Source: Ailanthus altissimus
Lineage: Eukaryota > Streptophyta > Magnoliopsida > Sapindales > Simaroubaceae
Reading direction: 5' to 3'
NCBI GenBank assembly: GCA_946807835.1
Contig: OX327683.1
Span: forward strand, 5,771,001-5,835,000
DNA length: 64,000 bases
Shown: positions 1-10,492 of the stretch, one piece after another
Layout: each line of letters opens with the position of its first letter
Numbering within the stretch: the first letter of the stretch is position 1
The notes under the pieces: model-generated
Told to the model about the DNA's origin: nothing
Seen by the model: only the letters and a program-made list of their open reading frames with translations
Databases searched by the model: none
Made by a program: the position numbers and the translations under genes

Positions 1-75
1 ATATGTAGTCATTGTAGACAACATGGACATAACCGACAAACGTGTCGAAACCCTGTACCTTTACAGAGTAGGTGA
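1..75 (+). CDS. C-terminal end of a Mutator-like (MULE) transposase, zinc knuckle
   Basis: The first 24 codons read in frame 1 end at a TGA at 73-75. They contain a CCHC zinc knuckle with spacing C-x2-C-x4-H-x4-C (CSHCRQHGHNRQTC). This knuckle near the C-terminus is typical of plant MuDR/MULE transposases, where it binds nucleic acid. The rest of the protein lies left of the window. The convergent Ulp1-like gene at 797-2967 fits the known MULE architecture of a transposase facing a captured SUMO-protease gene. The knuckle is seen directly; the assignment to a MULE rather than another knuckle protein is inferred from this pairing. Confidence 0.55.
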   Translation: MCSHCRQHGHNRQTCRNPVPLQSR

Positions 76-233
76 TGTATATTCATTTATAAACATTTAC
101 TTTATTGATATTTAATTATGTATAATATAAGGCTAATATTTAAATATTTTTTTATTTCAGACGGATCTGAAAAAATAAGAGAGAGTTATACCATGAGACT
201 TAATTATGTATAAGAGTCGAGTTTCATCACTTC

Positions 234-456
234 TGTAATTCACTTATTTTATAATACACTTATTTCATAATGCACTTATTTCGTAACGCTCTTAATTTGT
301 AATGTACTTAATTTGTAATTCACTTAATTTGTAATTCACTTATTTTGTAATTCACTTATTTTGTAATGCACTTATTTTGTAACGCACTTGATTTGTAATT
401 CATTTAATTTTGTAATTCACTTATTTTTTAATGCACTTATTTTTTAATGCACTTGT
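234..456. repeat. Minisatellite, about 17-bp unit, roughly 13 copies
   Basis: Consecutive degenerate copies of a unit close to tgtaattcacttatttt fill this stretch. Variants replace 'ttcac' with 'tgcac' or 'cgcac'. It sits between the transposase stop and the convergent Ulp1-like gene and has no open frame. Confidence 0.8.
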
Positions 457-796
457 ACTGTGTATTACATATTTATTTTATTTTAATGTACTTGTCTTTA
501 GTATTAATGTTGATAATTTTCACAAAAATTTTGACAGAATCTCCTCTATAATATGGATAATCCCAAACCTGTCATATTAAATAAACACACTTCTATCAAA
601 CTGCAAAATCACTTTCGCATACATACACTCAAATCAACGCCCACAAACAATTATACACCCAAATCAATGCATATTGATTAAATCACACTTCTATTAAACT
701 GCAAAAACACTTCCGCATATATACTCCTAAAACAATTATGGTATATCAATTATACACACAAATAAATGCATGTAAATAAATTATAGTGCTAAATAT

Positions 797-1177
797 CTAC
801 GAAGTTGTAGTCCATAAATCAACAGCCATCATCTGTCTATAAAATGAACCAATGTCAGGGAATGAGTCAAATGGCCGACCTAACATAAGATATTCAATAT
901 ACATATAGACGAAGATGCCACAGTCCCCGCTCCCAACCTCTTGTTGCGGCACATTCTCCCGGATACGAGTCACCGACCAAGGGAACAAATTTGGGCTTTC
1001 TATGCCCCTCAAACTATAAAATCTACACCTTCGAAGGTACAAAGGCATTGGAACACACAGAGGCTCTATAAATTTCATAATGGACTTGTCTGAATGGCCG
1101 TTCACGCTAGAATCATAAAGAACGATTGCAAACTGAGTAAGGTCGAGTTGCGCTACAATCCAATGTTCCTGATTCAT
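797..1177 (-). pseudogene. Ulp1/SUMO-protease (peptidase C48) domain of a MULE-borne gene
   Basis: This 126-codon open stretch carries the signature of the Ulp1 family, cysteine proteases that cleave SUMO from conjugates. Visible residues are EHW with the catalytic His at residue 5, the acidic partner in LYDS (Asp22), a Gln pair at 78-79 that could supply the oxyanion hole, and GDCGIFV with the nucleophile Cys86. All three triad positions look preserved. It is the C-terminal part of a longer minus-strand gene whose upstream pieces are at 1290-1390, 1710-1979, 2135-2443 and 2662-2967. The frame breaks between these pieces could be introns or decay; I could not build a continuous model, so it is called a pseudogene with an intact-looking catalytic core. 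The start is not determined. Confidence 0.6.
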
Positions 1178-1289
1178 ATTCAGATGAATATATTATACCT
1201 ACAAAATAATTATGGTATTATTTTTAACTTAATGTTGTTACAGGCACAGTAAATAGTCATTATTATTCTTTAAAAAAATACCTTATTAA

Positions 1290-2443
1290 CCGATGCCCAC
1301 GGCTTAGCGCCAAGTAACTCGGTCTTTGTTCCGAGTGCATAAGCCAACAACATCTCAAGCCAGTCGTTGTTGTCTTGAGGATTGGCAATGAAGGATGTTT
1401 TTCACATTTGTCGAATGTACTTCTAAACACAAATAAAAGATACTCGTTAAAGTCGATAATAGTTAAAGTCAATAATATTATATGCACAAAAAACACAAAA
1501 TATAATAACTTATGTAGAAATATGCATCTGCATTTGTATAATCCTGTAAGTACATGTCAGAAAACGTTCTTTGACGCAAACGCAAAACTGTCAAATATTC
1601 ATTTAAATGCTATAAAACACATAAAATATGTTTAAGTTTTGATATTATTAAACAAATCACAAAACAAAAAAAAGTTAAAATAAATTCTCACCGAATCGTC
1701 AAGCCAATTTTATAGTATCTCATTAAACCACGTATTGTTTGGATCGAGTCCATGCAAATGAACCCGTTGTGTTGGGTCATTCTTTTTTATCCAATCCAGA
1801 AGCTCAGCATATTTACTCTGATCAATAGGAATCAGCTGCCCGTTTATGTCAATAGTAGGACGAAGTTGTAAGTCCACAAATTTCTTCTTCGCGGGCTGTT
1901 TTAACGGATTGGTATATAGACTAACTTGAGCTGCTGCCTTCTTGCGAAGACGCCCATACCTACTTATGTTTTCACCCAATGGAGCAGGTATAATTTTTAA
2001 GCTTGTAGTACTATCAGCAATAGGAGCAAATGACTAATGCTGAGACTCGCTGGCAGGAGTAAATGTATGAAAGTCAGCAGCCATAAATTTGGCACCCTAC
2101 AAAACCAAACAATACCGGTTAATGTATTGACTTGTTAAACTTTGTAGAGGACATCTACGACGTTTTCGTATAATGGGGTGCTCGTGCCAGACCAATTTAG
2201 AATACGAGGAAAATAATCTCCATTCCTATTGGAAAACAACTCCCCACACCTCGGGATCGCCTCGTAGATCCACACCTGAGATGATAATAAATTTAAATTA
2301 TAATGCCAACAAAATAAATTTTTTTCTATCATAATATAATAATGAATCAAAAAGATAGAATTACTTACCAAGAATGCGTGACAAAATGAGTATAAGTTGT
2401 ATGATTCTATATCCCCAGCGCCTGTTTTTTTTATCTTCGCCAA
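1290..2443 (-). pseudogene. Middle part of the MULE-borne Ulp1-like gene, fragmented
   Basis: Minus-strand coding-like pieces at about 1290-1390, 1710-1979 and 2135-2443 lie between the DUF1985-like part and the protease domain. The 1710-1979 piece is basic at its start and then has a short segment rich in Asp, Asn and Trp. The 1290-1390 piece leads toward the protease exon. No domain is recognisable. Their order and strand suggest linker exons of one gene, but the splice junctions are not convincing. Confidence 0.35.
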
Positions 2444-2661
2444 CTTTTTAATTGGAGCCGTGCATAAACTATTGTAGAGTACAGTCTATGCGATCGTGCC
2501 CCAAGAATAGACATTAAACTCATCTAAATTATCTATCAGACGAAGTACAAAATATTGTATAATTCTATTCCGATCACATGGCATTATCAATTTATGAAAT
2601 ACATAAAATAGACACATTTTTACTGCATCTACATCATCGTCAAATGTAACGTACCGAACCA

Positions 2662-2967
2662 CTAATCTAAATCCTTGTAAGTCAACTGACTTCTACCCGA
2701 AAAATATTTATGATAAAGTCTATCACCTAACCCACTTACTACAGGATAATCCCTCATTCTCAAATCAGTAATCAAATAAAAATCTTGACGAGAAAATCTA
2801 ATACATCTTTTACCTATATAGAACCATAATTCTTCATATAAATTTTTGGTATGCACACGTCTTAATAAAATCTCATGAGCTAAAATACCTGAGAATGGAA
2901 TATTTAATACATCCAATAAACTACCAAAACATGTGGTTCTAAATATTTCTACCTGCCTCGAAGTCAA
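2662..2967 (-). pseudogene. DUF1985-like N-terminal region of the Ulp1-like transposon gene
   Basis: A 101-residue open stretch resembles the DUF1985 region usually found upstream of Ulp1 domains in plant MULE proteins. Visible features are a hydrophobic FGSLLDV helix, then an LYEELWFYIGKRCIRFSRQDFYLITDLR-type pattern (an aromatic and basic stretch followed by 'F..ITDLR'), and a C-terminal Tyr-rich tail. The role of DUF1985 is unknown. It lies about 1.5 kb upstream of the protease domain on the same strand. Confidence 0.5.
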
Positions 2968-3059
2968 TTTATTTTTTATATTTCATATAACTCATAACTT
3001 CGAGTATATATGTACGTTTGCTCGGTAGAAAATTTTTTCGACAATTACATATTCTTTCG

Positions 3060-3964
3060 TGACATTCTTCTTCCTGAAAAAATTAAAAAATTATTAATAT
3101 TAACAAAAAAATAATCAATATAACATATAATCAAATTTTAATTTAATTATAACTAACAACCTAAACTATTTACATAATTATTAACCAAATTAAATTATTA
3201 AATTAAATAATTATAAATAAACATAAACAACATAAATTAATTAAAAAAATTTATAAAATAAAAAAATTTTGGGGTAAGATGCGGCGGCGGGTGCGTCTAC
3301 GCGCTGCTGGGGGTGGCGCACGCGCCAACTGCTTTAGGCGCACGCCGCTTGGCGCGCCTAACGCAGTTGGCGCATGCGTTTACGCGCTGTCGCATTTTAC
3401 CCCAAAAAATATGCCGGATACATTCTACATCCAATCTACACACATTATTAACTTTCTATCTATACATTTCTACATATATTTAATTAATATAAATTATAAT
3501 ACTGAAAAATAAAAAAATTATTTATAAATACATACCAACTTTGTTCCGCATGACGAGAGAGAGGAAAAACTGCCTTGATAGAGAGTGACCGTGATAGAGA
3601 GTGACCGTGAGGAGCGCCGCCGAGAGAGAGTGAACATGAGAGAAAATTTAAAAAAGTGAAAAGGAAAGTAAATGTGAAAATGTCGGTTGAGAGAAGAAAA
3701 ATAAAAAAAAAAAGAAATTTTTTTATTTAAAATAAAAGGGTAAACTAGGAAAAAATTAATGTAATTGGTTAATAATGCATATGTTATTTTGACTCGGTCA
3801 AAATAACATAAGCATTTAAACATTCGGCCAAATTGGCCAATTTCCCAATGTAAATTTCAATTTTATATTCACAAAAGTCAAAAGAATCAAGGACACCCTC
3901 TCCATTGTCGGCTCTACATTCGAAGAATAACCCTAGCATACATTTGCACCCTTAAATCCTTCCC
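3060..3964. other. AT-rich intergenic stretch around the hairpin
   Basis: Apart from the GC-rich hairpin, I see no gene. A short duplicated gatagagagtgaccgt lies near 3577-3613, followed by purine-rich low-complexity sequence. Confidence 0.5.
3267..3407. repeat. GC-rich imperfect inverted repeat (hairpin or foldback)
   Basis: A very GC-rich, CpG-rich block sits in flanking DNA that is about 80% AT. Its outer ends are inverted copies: ttttggggtaagatgcg at 3267-3283 and the complement of cgcattttaccccaaaa at 3391-3407. Inside, gcgccaactgctttaggcg is matched by the complement of the stretch near 3354-3375. The open frame through it is a by-product of the GC content. It resembles a small MITE or foldback insertion; no target duplication was recognised. 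Confidence 0.65.
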
Positions 3965-4163
3965 TATAACAAATTAGAAAAAATCTTTGTTTGGTTATTG
4001 AGAAAATGAGAGAAAATAAAAGTCTTTGTTTAGTTATTGAGAAAATGATAGAAAATAAAAGTCTTTGTTTAGTTATTGAGAAAATGATGAGAAGGAAGAA
4101 AGAAATAAAGAAAAAATATTGCTGAGAAAGTTTTTATCCATTCATATATATCGAGAGTCATAC
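3965..4163 (-). repeat. Truncated 3' LTR of copia element A with internal 39-bp triplication
   Basis: It starts with tataacaaattag exactly like the 5' LTR at 8376 and ends in catatatatcgag, the point where the 5' LTR continues for another 190 bp but this copy switches to RNase H sequence. Three tandem 39-bp copies of gtctttgtttagttattgag plus following bases occupy 3983-4099; the 5' LTR has only one. Only the downstream (R/U5) portion of the LTR survives. Confidence 0.7.
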
Positions 4164-4164
4164 A

Positions 4165-5144
4165 GGAGTTCAGAATAAGTTATAGCAATGACACGATATT
4201 CAGCCTCGGCACTAGACCTGACAACCACAGTTTACTTCTTGGAAGACTAAGACACCAGATTATGTCCAAGAAAGACACAATATCCATTAACGGATCTTCT
4301 ATCATTGGGTTCACAACCCCAATCAGCATCATAATATGTTGTCAATGTGTGGCTGCCCCTTGAATATAGTTCTAAACCATAGGAAATTGTAGCTTGTAAA
4401 TATCTTAGGACCCTCTTTAATGCTTGCCAATGTTGAACAGTAAGAGTAGTCAAGGATTGGCTAAGTTTGTGCACTGCATATTAAAGTTCTGGTCTTGTTA
4501 ACAGAACATAATGAAGACCTCCTACTAAACTCCTGTATAAGGTTGGATTGTCAAATAAAGGATCACCATCTTTGAGGAGCTTTTGACTAGTACTGAAATG
4601 AGTTGAGCAACCTTTACACTTCTGCATATTAGCTCTCTCTAATAGATCTAAAATATAATTGGCTTGAGAGAGATGCAAACCTGAGTTAGTTAGTGTCACT
4701 TTGATGCCCAGAAAATAATTGCATATACTTAAGTCTTTAAGAGCAAAGGTAGAGCCAAGTTGATGAATAAACTACTCCAGCTCAAATGATATATGGCCAA
4801 TAATGATAATATCATCAACATAAATCAAGGCAATGATAAGATGCCTAGATGTATGCTTAATGAATAAAGATGTATCTGACATAATTTTGAAAATCCTAGT
4901 CAAGTAATGAAGCTCTGAGCTTGTCATATCAGGCCCTTGGGGCTTGTTTTAACCCATACAATACTTTCTTTAATTTGCATACATATGATGGATATCTGTT
5001 GTCAACAAATCCATCTGGTTGATGCATGTACACAACTTTAGTTAAGTCACCATATAAGAAAGCATAATTAATGTCTATTTGTTGTAGAGGCCATTGATTC
5101 ATTGCAACTAAACTCAGCACAATCTTTACTGTGGAGGACTTCAC
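4165..5144 (-). pseudogene. Reverse transcriptase and RNase H of copia element A, broken
   Basis: The RT N-terminal part (4929-5144) has the DINYAFLYGDL and GLKQAPRA motifs. The catalytic YVDDIII motif is readable near 4800-4830. The palm/thumb end lies at 4481-4699. RNase H starts at 4247-4474 with DADWGCEPNDRRS and continues to an SSAEAEY motif near 4200, then stops at the junction with LTR sequence near 4160. In-frame stops and shifts separate these parts. Confidence 0.8.
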
Positions 5145-5536
5145 AACTAGACTAAAAGTTTTGAAGAAATCAACCCCAAGTGTTTGAAGAAATCCTTTAT
5201 CAATTAACCTAGCTTTATATTTTGAAATAGACCCATCATGGTTATACTTAACTCTAAAAATTCACTTATTACTCACAACTTTTGCTGCTTCACTAGCAGG
5301 GACTAGATACCAAGTTTGATTTCTCATGAGTGCTTCAAATTCATTTATCATTGCTTGCTTCCATTTGGATTACTCAAAGCTTCTCTGATGGTTTTAGGTT
5401 CTGGAGCAACTTCAGGAGTATAACTTAGATAAAGCTTTGGTTTATAGATACCATTCTTGGATCTGGTAATCATCTGGTGAGTTGAGATTGGTAAAGTTGA
5501 TAAATTTTGAGAATATGATGGTTCTGGTATAGGAAT

Positions 5537-7022
5537 TTAAGGAAGAGTGTTTGCAGAGAAATTTGCTGGTGACAGATTTTGATGAGTCTGATTTGTATCT
5601 GTTGAATTATTGCTTGTTTGAGATGCCAACACTCGATCTGCTGCTGAAGTAAGTGACTCAGATCTTGAAATTACTCTAATACTGCCATATAAACTTTGGT
5701 TGGGAAGGGTGTGGATTATTTGAGTAAGAAGTGATGAGTATGAGTGTGGAGATTGTGTGTTGACAATATGCTTTTGAAAAAGATCACGATAAGAAAATGT
5801 TTGTTCATCAAATGTTACATGTCTTGCTACATAAATCCTACCAAATGGATGCAGACACTTGTATCCTTTATGCATATGGCTATATCCTAAGAAGACACAC
5901 TTTGTTGTGTGATAGTCAAATTTGTTTCTATTATAGGGCCTTAACAAATGAAAGCAAGAATATCCAAAAGGTTTAAAAAACTCATACTCAAGCATTGTGG
6001 TATATAGCTTTTGATAAGGTGATTGATAACCTAAGATTGGTATAGGAAGCCTGTTAATGACATAGGTTGCTGTATGAAAAGCTTCCCGCCAATAAGAAAA
6101 AGGAATTTTAACTTGTGCAATAAGAGTTAAACCTGTTTTAACAATGTGTCTGTGTTTCCTCTCTACAACTCTATTTTAGTGGTATGTATGTGGACAAGAC
6201 AATCTAAATTGGATCCCAATTTGTTTTAAAAAGTCAACAAAAAGTCTAAACTCACCCCCCCCCCCCACCCACCCACCCAATTAGATTGTATAGCTAGGAT
6301 ATGACTATTTAGTTATTTCTCAACTTGTTTCTGAAACAGGATAAAGGTGTTTAATGCCTCAGATTTAGATTTCAAAGAAAATATCTAGCTGTATTTTGTA
6401 TAATTATCAACAAAGTTAATATAGTATTTGAAGCCTTTTGTTGTTTCATGTTGAACTGGTCACCATATGTCAACATATATGAGCTCCAAGAGTCTTTTTG
6501 TCTTTGACATGACACAAGAAAATGAAGCTTATGCATTTTTCCCATTTAACATGCATCACAAAATAATCTATCTTAAATTTTATTTGCAGTAACATGTTTG
6601 TTACAAGATTTTAGTACAAATCTTAAAATGATAGGACTTGGATGACAAAGCCTCATGTGCCATAACTTTAATTTGTCAACACTCCAACATTCTGTGTTTT
6701 GTGATACAAGTGCATAGCAGGATGAGTCAATGGCACCAGGTTCACTCTTATTTATGTGACAATCAGGTGCATGGTTAACAAGTTGAGAAAAAAGAGACAT
6801 AAGACTATAAGCAAGACATGCTTATGAATTTACAGAGGAATTAAGTTGATGATTTGGCAACAGTTTATATAGTCCCTTCACAGCCACACCCTTCAGCAGC
6901 AGTGTTCCTTTCATTTTGGCCTTAACAAAACAATAATCAACATAAAATTCTACAAACACAGAGTTATCTTGAACAAGTTTAGATATGCTAAATAGATTTT
7001 TGGTAATTGTTGGCACACACAA
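5537..7022 (-). pseudogene. Protease to integrase region of copia element A, broken
   Basis: From right to left: 6822-7022 holds the post-protease stretch ('TITKNLFSISKLVQD'); 6573-6800 holds the gag-pre-integrase zinc-binding start (LWHMRLCHPS); 6000-6560 is the decayed integrase core with stops; and 5537-5995 is the integrase C-terminal GKR-type region (KPFGYSCFHLLRP, then FLGYSHMHKGYKC). A run of about 13 C residues near 6256-6268 interrupts the integrase core. Integrase would insert the cDNA into chromosomes; this copy cannot. Confidence 0.75.
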
Positions 7023-7424
7023 AATATTTTTAAGATCAAGGTATGTTCTGTTAATGTTGTCACAGAAGAATCACCTAAGCAGGATATTTTTAGACCTTGA
7101 CTATTACCAACAATTAATTTGTCCATACTTGAATAGATGTGTTTGTTCTAAAGGTTTTTTTCATTATAGGTAAGGTGGTGTGTTGCTCCGGAATCTAAGT
7201 ACCATCCTTGATCAACTGGCCTTCCATGTTCTACTGAGGAAGTATAGTAAGCAATCTTATTAGCCTACACATTACCAAAAGGTTCAGATCCTTGATTTCT
7301 AGAGAATTGATTGTCGTATCCTCCTCTATTTTAAGTGTGATCTTTAGGCATATAATCATTATTAAATCCATAATAACACTTGGCAGCGAGTGCCATTGTC
7401 TTTCACAAATCTGACACACAAGTT

Positions 7425-8383
7425 TTATATTACCTCTTCCAAAATTATTTCTGCCTCCTTGCTGATATTGTCCTCTTCCTCTGTTGTTGTTGTTAAAGTT
7501 GCCTCTACCATATCCATGATTGGCATTATAGCTGTTATTACTATATCTTCCATAGTTTCCATTACTCCTATTTTCTTGACCACCAGAATTGTAACCACCT
7601 CATTTACTTTCTTTCTGTGCATAATTGACATTGAACACTTCTTGATTACCTGTTTTACCACCTGTATTAAAGTCTATTTTACTCTCTTGAGTTAGAAGCA
7701 TTGAATAGGCTTCAATTATCTTCAATTCTCCAATCTTGCTACTTATTAAAGTAACAATAGCATCATAATCTGAACCTATACCAATTCTAATGATCAGATG
7801 CGTGATAAAGTCATCTTCATTAATCTTGCATTCAGCAGTAGTTAGCTCATCAATAATCCATTTCAGTTTAAAAAAAATATTCAAACATTGACATTTAATT
7901 CTTTTTCAATAAAGCTAATTATATTTTAAGCTGAACAATTTTTGCCTTTGAAGAAGATCCAAATTGTCTATTTATTTCAGTCCAAAGATCATAAGAGGAT
8001 TTACTATCGATCACGAGTCCAAGAATATTCTCATGTATTATGGAAAACAACCAGCTCAACAGGATCTGATCCTTTCGCATCCATTCTTTGTATTCAACAT
8101 TTTCAACTACTGATACATTATTGCCAAGGATTTAATTAGATCCAAATCTTCTCATTTACTGATTTGGACAAATGCTCCTTCCAATTACTAAGTCCTCAAG
8201 TCTGTTGGCTCTAATAACAATAAGAACCTGAGATCTCCATATCACAAAGTTCAAACGATCTAACTTCACTATTGTTGAGAATGTATAAGAAAAAGTGTGT
8301 GATGAATTTGAGGCAAAATTTGCAAAAAAACATAACTTATAGATAATGTTTGTTGTATTATAGACTCTAATACCATATAACAA
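7425..8383 (-). pseudogene. gag of copia element A, broken
   Basis: The N-terminal part (8156-8383) has a copia gag pattern, 'KLDRLNFVIWRSQVL', in which the polyprotein meets LTR-derived substrate. A second open stretch (7600-7884) carries LKWIIDELTTAECKINEDD and a later Lys-Ile-rich helix, typical of the UBN2 gag fold. The stretch at 7425-7600 is Gly/Asn/Tyr-like in one frame, as in the linker before the gag zinc finger. The frames do not join, so no functional capsid protein is encoded. Confidence 0.65.
8363..8375 (-). other. Primer-binding site of copia element A
   Basis: On minus, TGGTATTAGAGTC directly follows the 5' LTR. It matches the plant initiator Met-tRNA site TGGTATCAGAG with one change, as expected for copia elements. 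Confidence 0.75.
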
Positions 8384-8686
8384 ATTAGAAAAAGTCTTTG
8401 TTTGGTTACTAAAAAAATAAGAAAAAGTGATGAAAAGAAAGAAAAAAAGAACATTGTTGAGAAAGTTTTTTTTTCATTCATATATATCGAGTCATAATAC
8501 AACAATATTTATAGAAAATAATAAACTCATTTAGCAAGCTAACAAACTTGCCACATCATTTAAAATATAATAGCCTAAACGATACAATATTGCCACTTTC
8601 CTCCTCTGCTTCTTATTGCTTAGTTCTGCATATTTATTAGTATCAGTTTTTCAACTTCCAAGAGGCAGCTCCATTACTCTGTTACA
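8376..8686 (-). repeat. 5' LTR of copia element A
   Basis: On minus the LTR runs from TGTAACAGAG (8686) to TTTGTTATA (8376). The ends would be perfect 7-bp inverted repeats except for one C-to-T change at the 3' end. It abuts the primer-binding site. A TATA-like tataaatatt lies near 8507. About 130 bp of its inner part is shared with 3965-4160. Confidence 0.75.
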
Positions 8687-9724
8687 CTCTTAGACTTCAT
8701 CCTCTCTATTGTCGACTCTTCATAAGGAAGCTCTCAAAAGTCAATGGCTTCAATTAACTTAATCTAAAGCTATATGGGTCTCAATTGGAGTTGGAGTTAA
8801 AATTGAACTGCCAAGAAAAAGGTTTAAACATTAAATAACACGACAATCCAAACCTTGAACTGCCAAAAAAAACCTACTATCATTATAACCTTGCAAGTGT
8901 TGTATGGCTTCGTCGCTACGCTCCATTCACCATTGATTTGTCATTTTGTTGCTTTCAAAGCGAAAACTATAATGATTTTAAGTAAAAAAAATTTATTAAT
9001 GAGATAGATTTTTCTAACAAGCCATAATAATAGTATAAAAAAAGCAACCAACAAGCCATAATAGTAAAGGGAGATTGAGTGAGACCTTAAGAGTTAGATG
9101 AGAGTAAAGATTAAAATTGGCCAAAATTTAATATAAAAAATTTTAAAAATAAATATTAAATATGTAAACTTATAAAATGTATTACATGCCCTTTTATTTT
9201 TTTACATATATTAATAATTAATATATCATATCATTTTATATTTTTTTCGTATCAACTTTCAATTTTACCTTTTTATTATCAAATTTAACTAACAAATTAA
9301 AACATAATTAACATTTTTAAAATTCATAAAAAATAATTGAATATTAACCCAAACTCCAAAGACTAAATTATCCTTACCCTTATATTGAAATGTTACTAAG
9401 TATCCTTTTCAAAAAAAAAAATCAAAACAAAATAATTTTTGTTCTATAAATTCAAAACGAGATGCCAACTACATTGGGTGCAATATTTGAAAAGCAGATG
9501 GATCTTCAGCAACAATGACATTAGAAAAGCAACACTCTTGATGGAACAATCAACAAATGATATGGTCGTTTAGCACTGTGATTCAATTCACAGTTGCTGT
9601 GAAGCAAAAACAAAGTAAAAATAAGTAGAAATTTGGTGAACACTAGCTATGGGTGTTTACTGAGCATTCGAACTGCTATGCCCAAAAACCCAACACTGAA
9701 TCTACCGGCAGGCGAGTGCCAAAC
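8687..9724. other. Intergenic DNA with no recognised gene
   Basis: AT-rich non-coding sequence between copia element A and the eS25 relic. A short stretch near 8701-8718 resembles 3895-3912 (cctctctattgtcgactc versus cctctccattgtcggctc) on the other side of the element. I see no open frame or RNA gene. Confidence 0.4.
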
Positions 9725-9800
9725 TCATTCTAATTCATCCTCCGGCCATCAGATCCTCAACTGCTAGGCATGCAATGCAAGTGAGCCGCTGATCTAAAGC
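9725..9800 (-). pseudogene. Relic of the ribosomal protein eS25 last exon
   Basis: The stretch reads like exon 4 of the eS25 gene at 12467-12580, aligned over about 75 bp with few substitutions (shared ggccatcagatcct and gcaagtgagcc). An extra 4 to 5 bases near 9769-9775 shift the frame and stops follow. Similarity continues a little into the preceding intron (ctaaagcatg versus ctgaagaatg), so this looks like a genomic duplication rather than a processed copy. It lies only 190 bp downstream of the histone gene stop. Confidence 0.7.
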
Positions 9801-9986
9801 ATGAACAACAAAATAGCCTCTCCTTAGAGAGCTGCAAATAAACAAAAACCAAAAAGAATGAAAGAAACTTTCAACTCTTTAATTACTTCTTCCAATTACA
9901 AAATCACAATTCTATCGAACTAGCAAAAGATACTAAAATCAAACCCAAGCTCAACGTTCAATTACAAAACCCTAAAATAAAGAATT

Positions 9987-10403
9987 TTAAGAGCTAGTGA
10001 ACTTGGTGACAGCCTTAGTTCCTTCGGAAACGGCGTGCTTAGCAAGTTCACCAGGGAGCACGAGCCTGACAGCGGTCTGGATCTCACGAGATGTGATGGT
10101 AGGCTTCTTGTTGTATCTCGCGAGACGAGACGCCTCCTGCGCCAATTTCTCGAAGATGTCGTTGATGAAGCTGTTCATGATCCCCATGGCCTTGCTCGAG
10201 ATACCGATGTCCGGATGAACCTGCTTCAGCACCTTGAATATGTAGATCTTGTACGTCTCCACGCTCTTCTTCATCTTCTTCTTCTTCTTGTCGCCGGAGG
10301 GGGCGGTGGCATCTTTCGGAAGCTTCTTCTCCGCCCGAGGCTTCTTCTCGGCGGGAACCGCTGGCTTCTTCTCCGCGGGCTTTTTCTCTGCTTTTGGAGC
10401 CAT
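9987..10403 (-). CDS. Histone H2B
   Basis: This intronless gene encodes 138 residues of histone H2B, which pairs with H2A in the nucleosome. The N-terminal tail (residues 1-44) is Lys/Ala/Pro-rich with repeated AEKKPA motifs typical of plants. The histone fold follows: [20 protein letters not shown] (helix 1), then [21 protein letters not shown] (helix 2), then [23 protein letters not shown] with the C-terminal helix. It ends in AVTKFTSS; the Lys in that stretch is the conserved monoubiquitination site. The length agrees with plant H2Bs. The first ATG is chosen because it begins MAPKAEKKP, as in the family, and lies 90 bp below a TATA box. The coding part is markedly richer in GC than its surroundings, usual for plant histones. 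It shows no lesion. Confidence 0.97.
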   Translation of the reverse strand: MAPKAEKKPAEKKPAVPAEKKPRAEKKLPKDATAPSGDKKKKKMKKSVETYKIYIFKVLKQVHPDIGISSKAMGIMNSFINDIFEKLAQEASRLARYNKKPTITSREIQTAVRLVLPGELAKHAVSEGTKAVTKFTSS

Positions 10404-10492
10404 TTGATTTCGATTTGAAGATCTTTTAGTTTCTCTCTTTGTTTATTTTGGTGTGTGAATTGTGATTGGATTCGAGTTTGGGTTTTGTTCTG

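Larger units (their letters stand above)
1..3060. mobile_element. Partial Mutator-like element carrying a Ulp1-like gene
   Basis: A transposase C-terminus on plus (1-75) faces a minus-strand gene (797-2967) that has an N-terminal DUF1985-like region and a C-terminal Ulp1 cysteine-protease region. This arrangement is known for plant MULEs that carry Ulp1-like genes (Kaonashi-type elements). A tandem repeat and AT-rich filler lie between the two genes. I could not find convincing terminal inverted repeats: the left end is outside the window, and the right end is somewhere right of about 2970. The element is probably decayed, because the minus-strand gene is broken into several frames. Confidence 0.5.
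3965..8686 (-). mobile_element. Ty1/copia retrotransposon A, degenerate
   Basis: Reading on minus from 8686 to 3965: a 5' LTR, a primer-binding site, a gag-like region, a zinc-finger and protease area, gag-pre-integrase, integrase, reverse transcriptase, RNase H, then a truncated 3' LTR. This gag-INT-RT-RH order defines Ty1/copia. All coding parts carry stops or frameshifts, so it is dead. The 3' LTR keeps only its R/U5-side portion and joins RNase H directly (about 4157-4165), implying an internal deletion of the polypurine tract and U3. Candidate target duplications are not convincing. Confidence 0.85.

Noticed and set aside
225..460. CRISPR-like array
   Set aside because: The repeats are contiguous 17-bp units without spacers, in a plant nuclear context, so this is a minisatellite.
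3279..3512. 77-codon open frame through the GC-rich hairpin
   Set aside because: It runs through the inverted repeat and into AT-rich sequence; the open frame follows from the base composition and the protein is Arg/Ala low-complexity.
3895..8718. Target duplication of copia element A (cctctccattgtcggctc and cctctctattgtcgactc)
   Set aside because: The matching stretches are about 18 bp, not 5 bp, are not adjacent to the LTR ends, and are similar rather than identical, so they cannot be the insertion duplication.
10035..10418. Long open frames on plus opposite the H2B gene
   Set aside because: They are antisense shadows of the GC-rich histone coding sequence and carry no family features.
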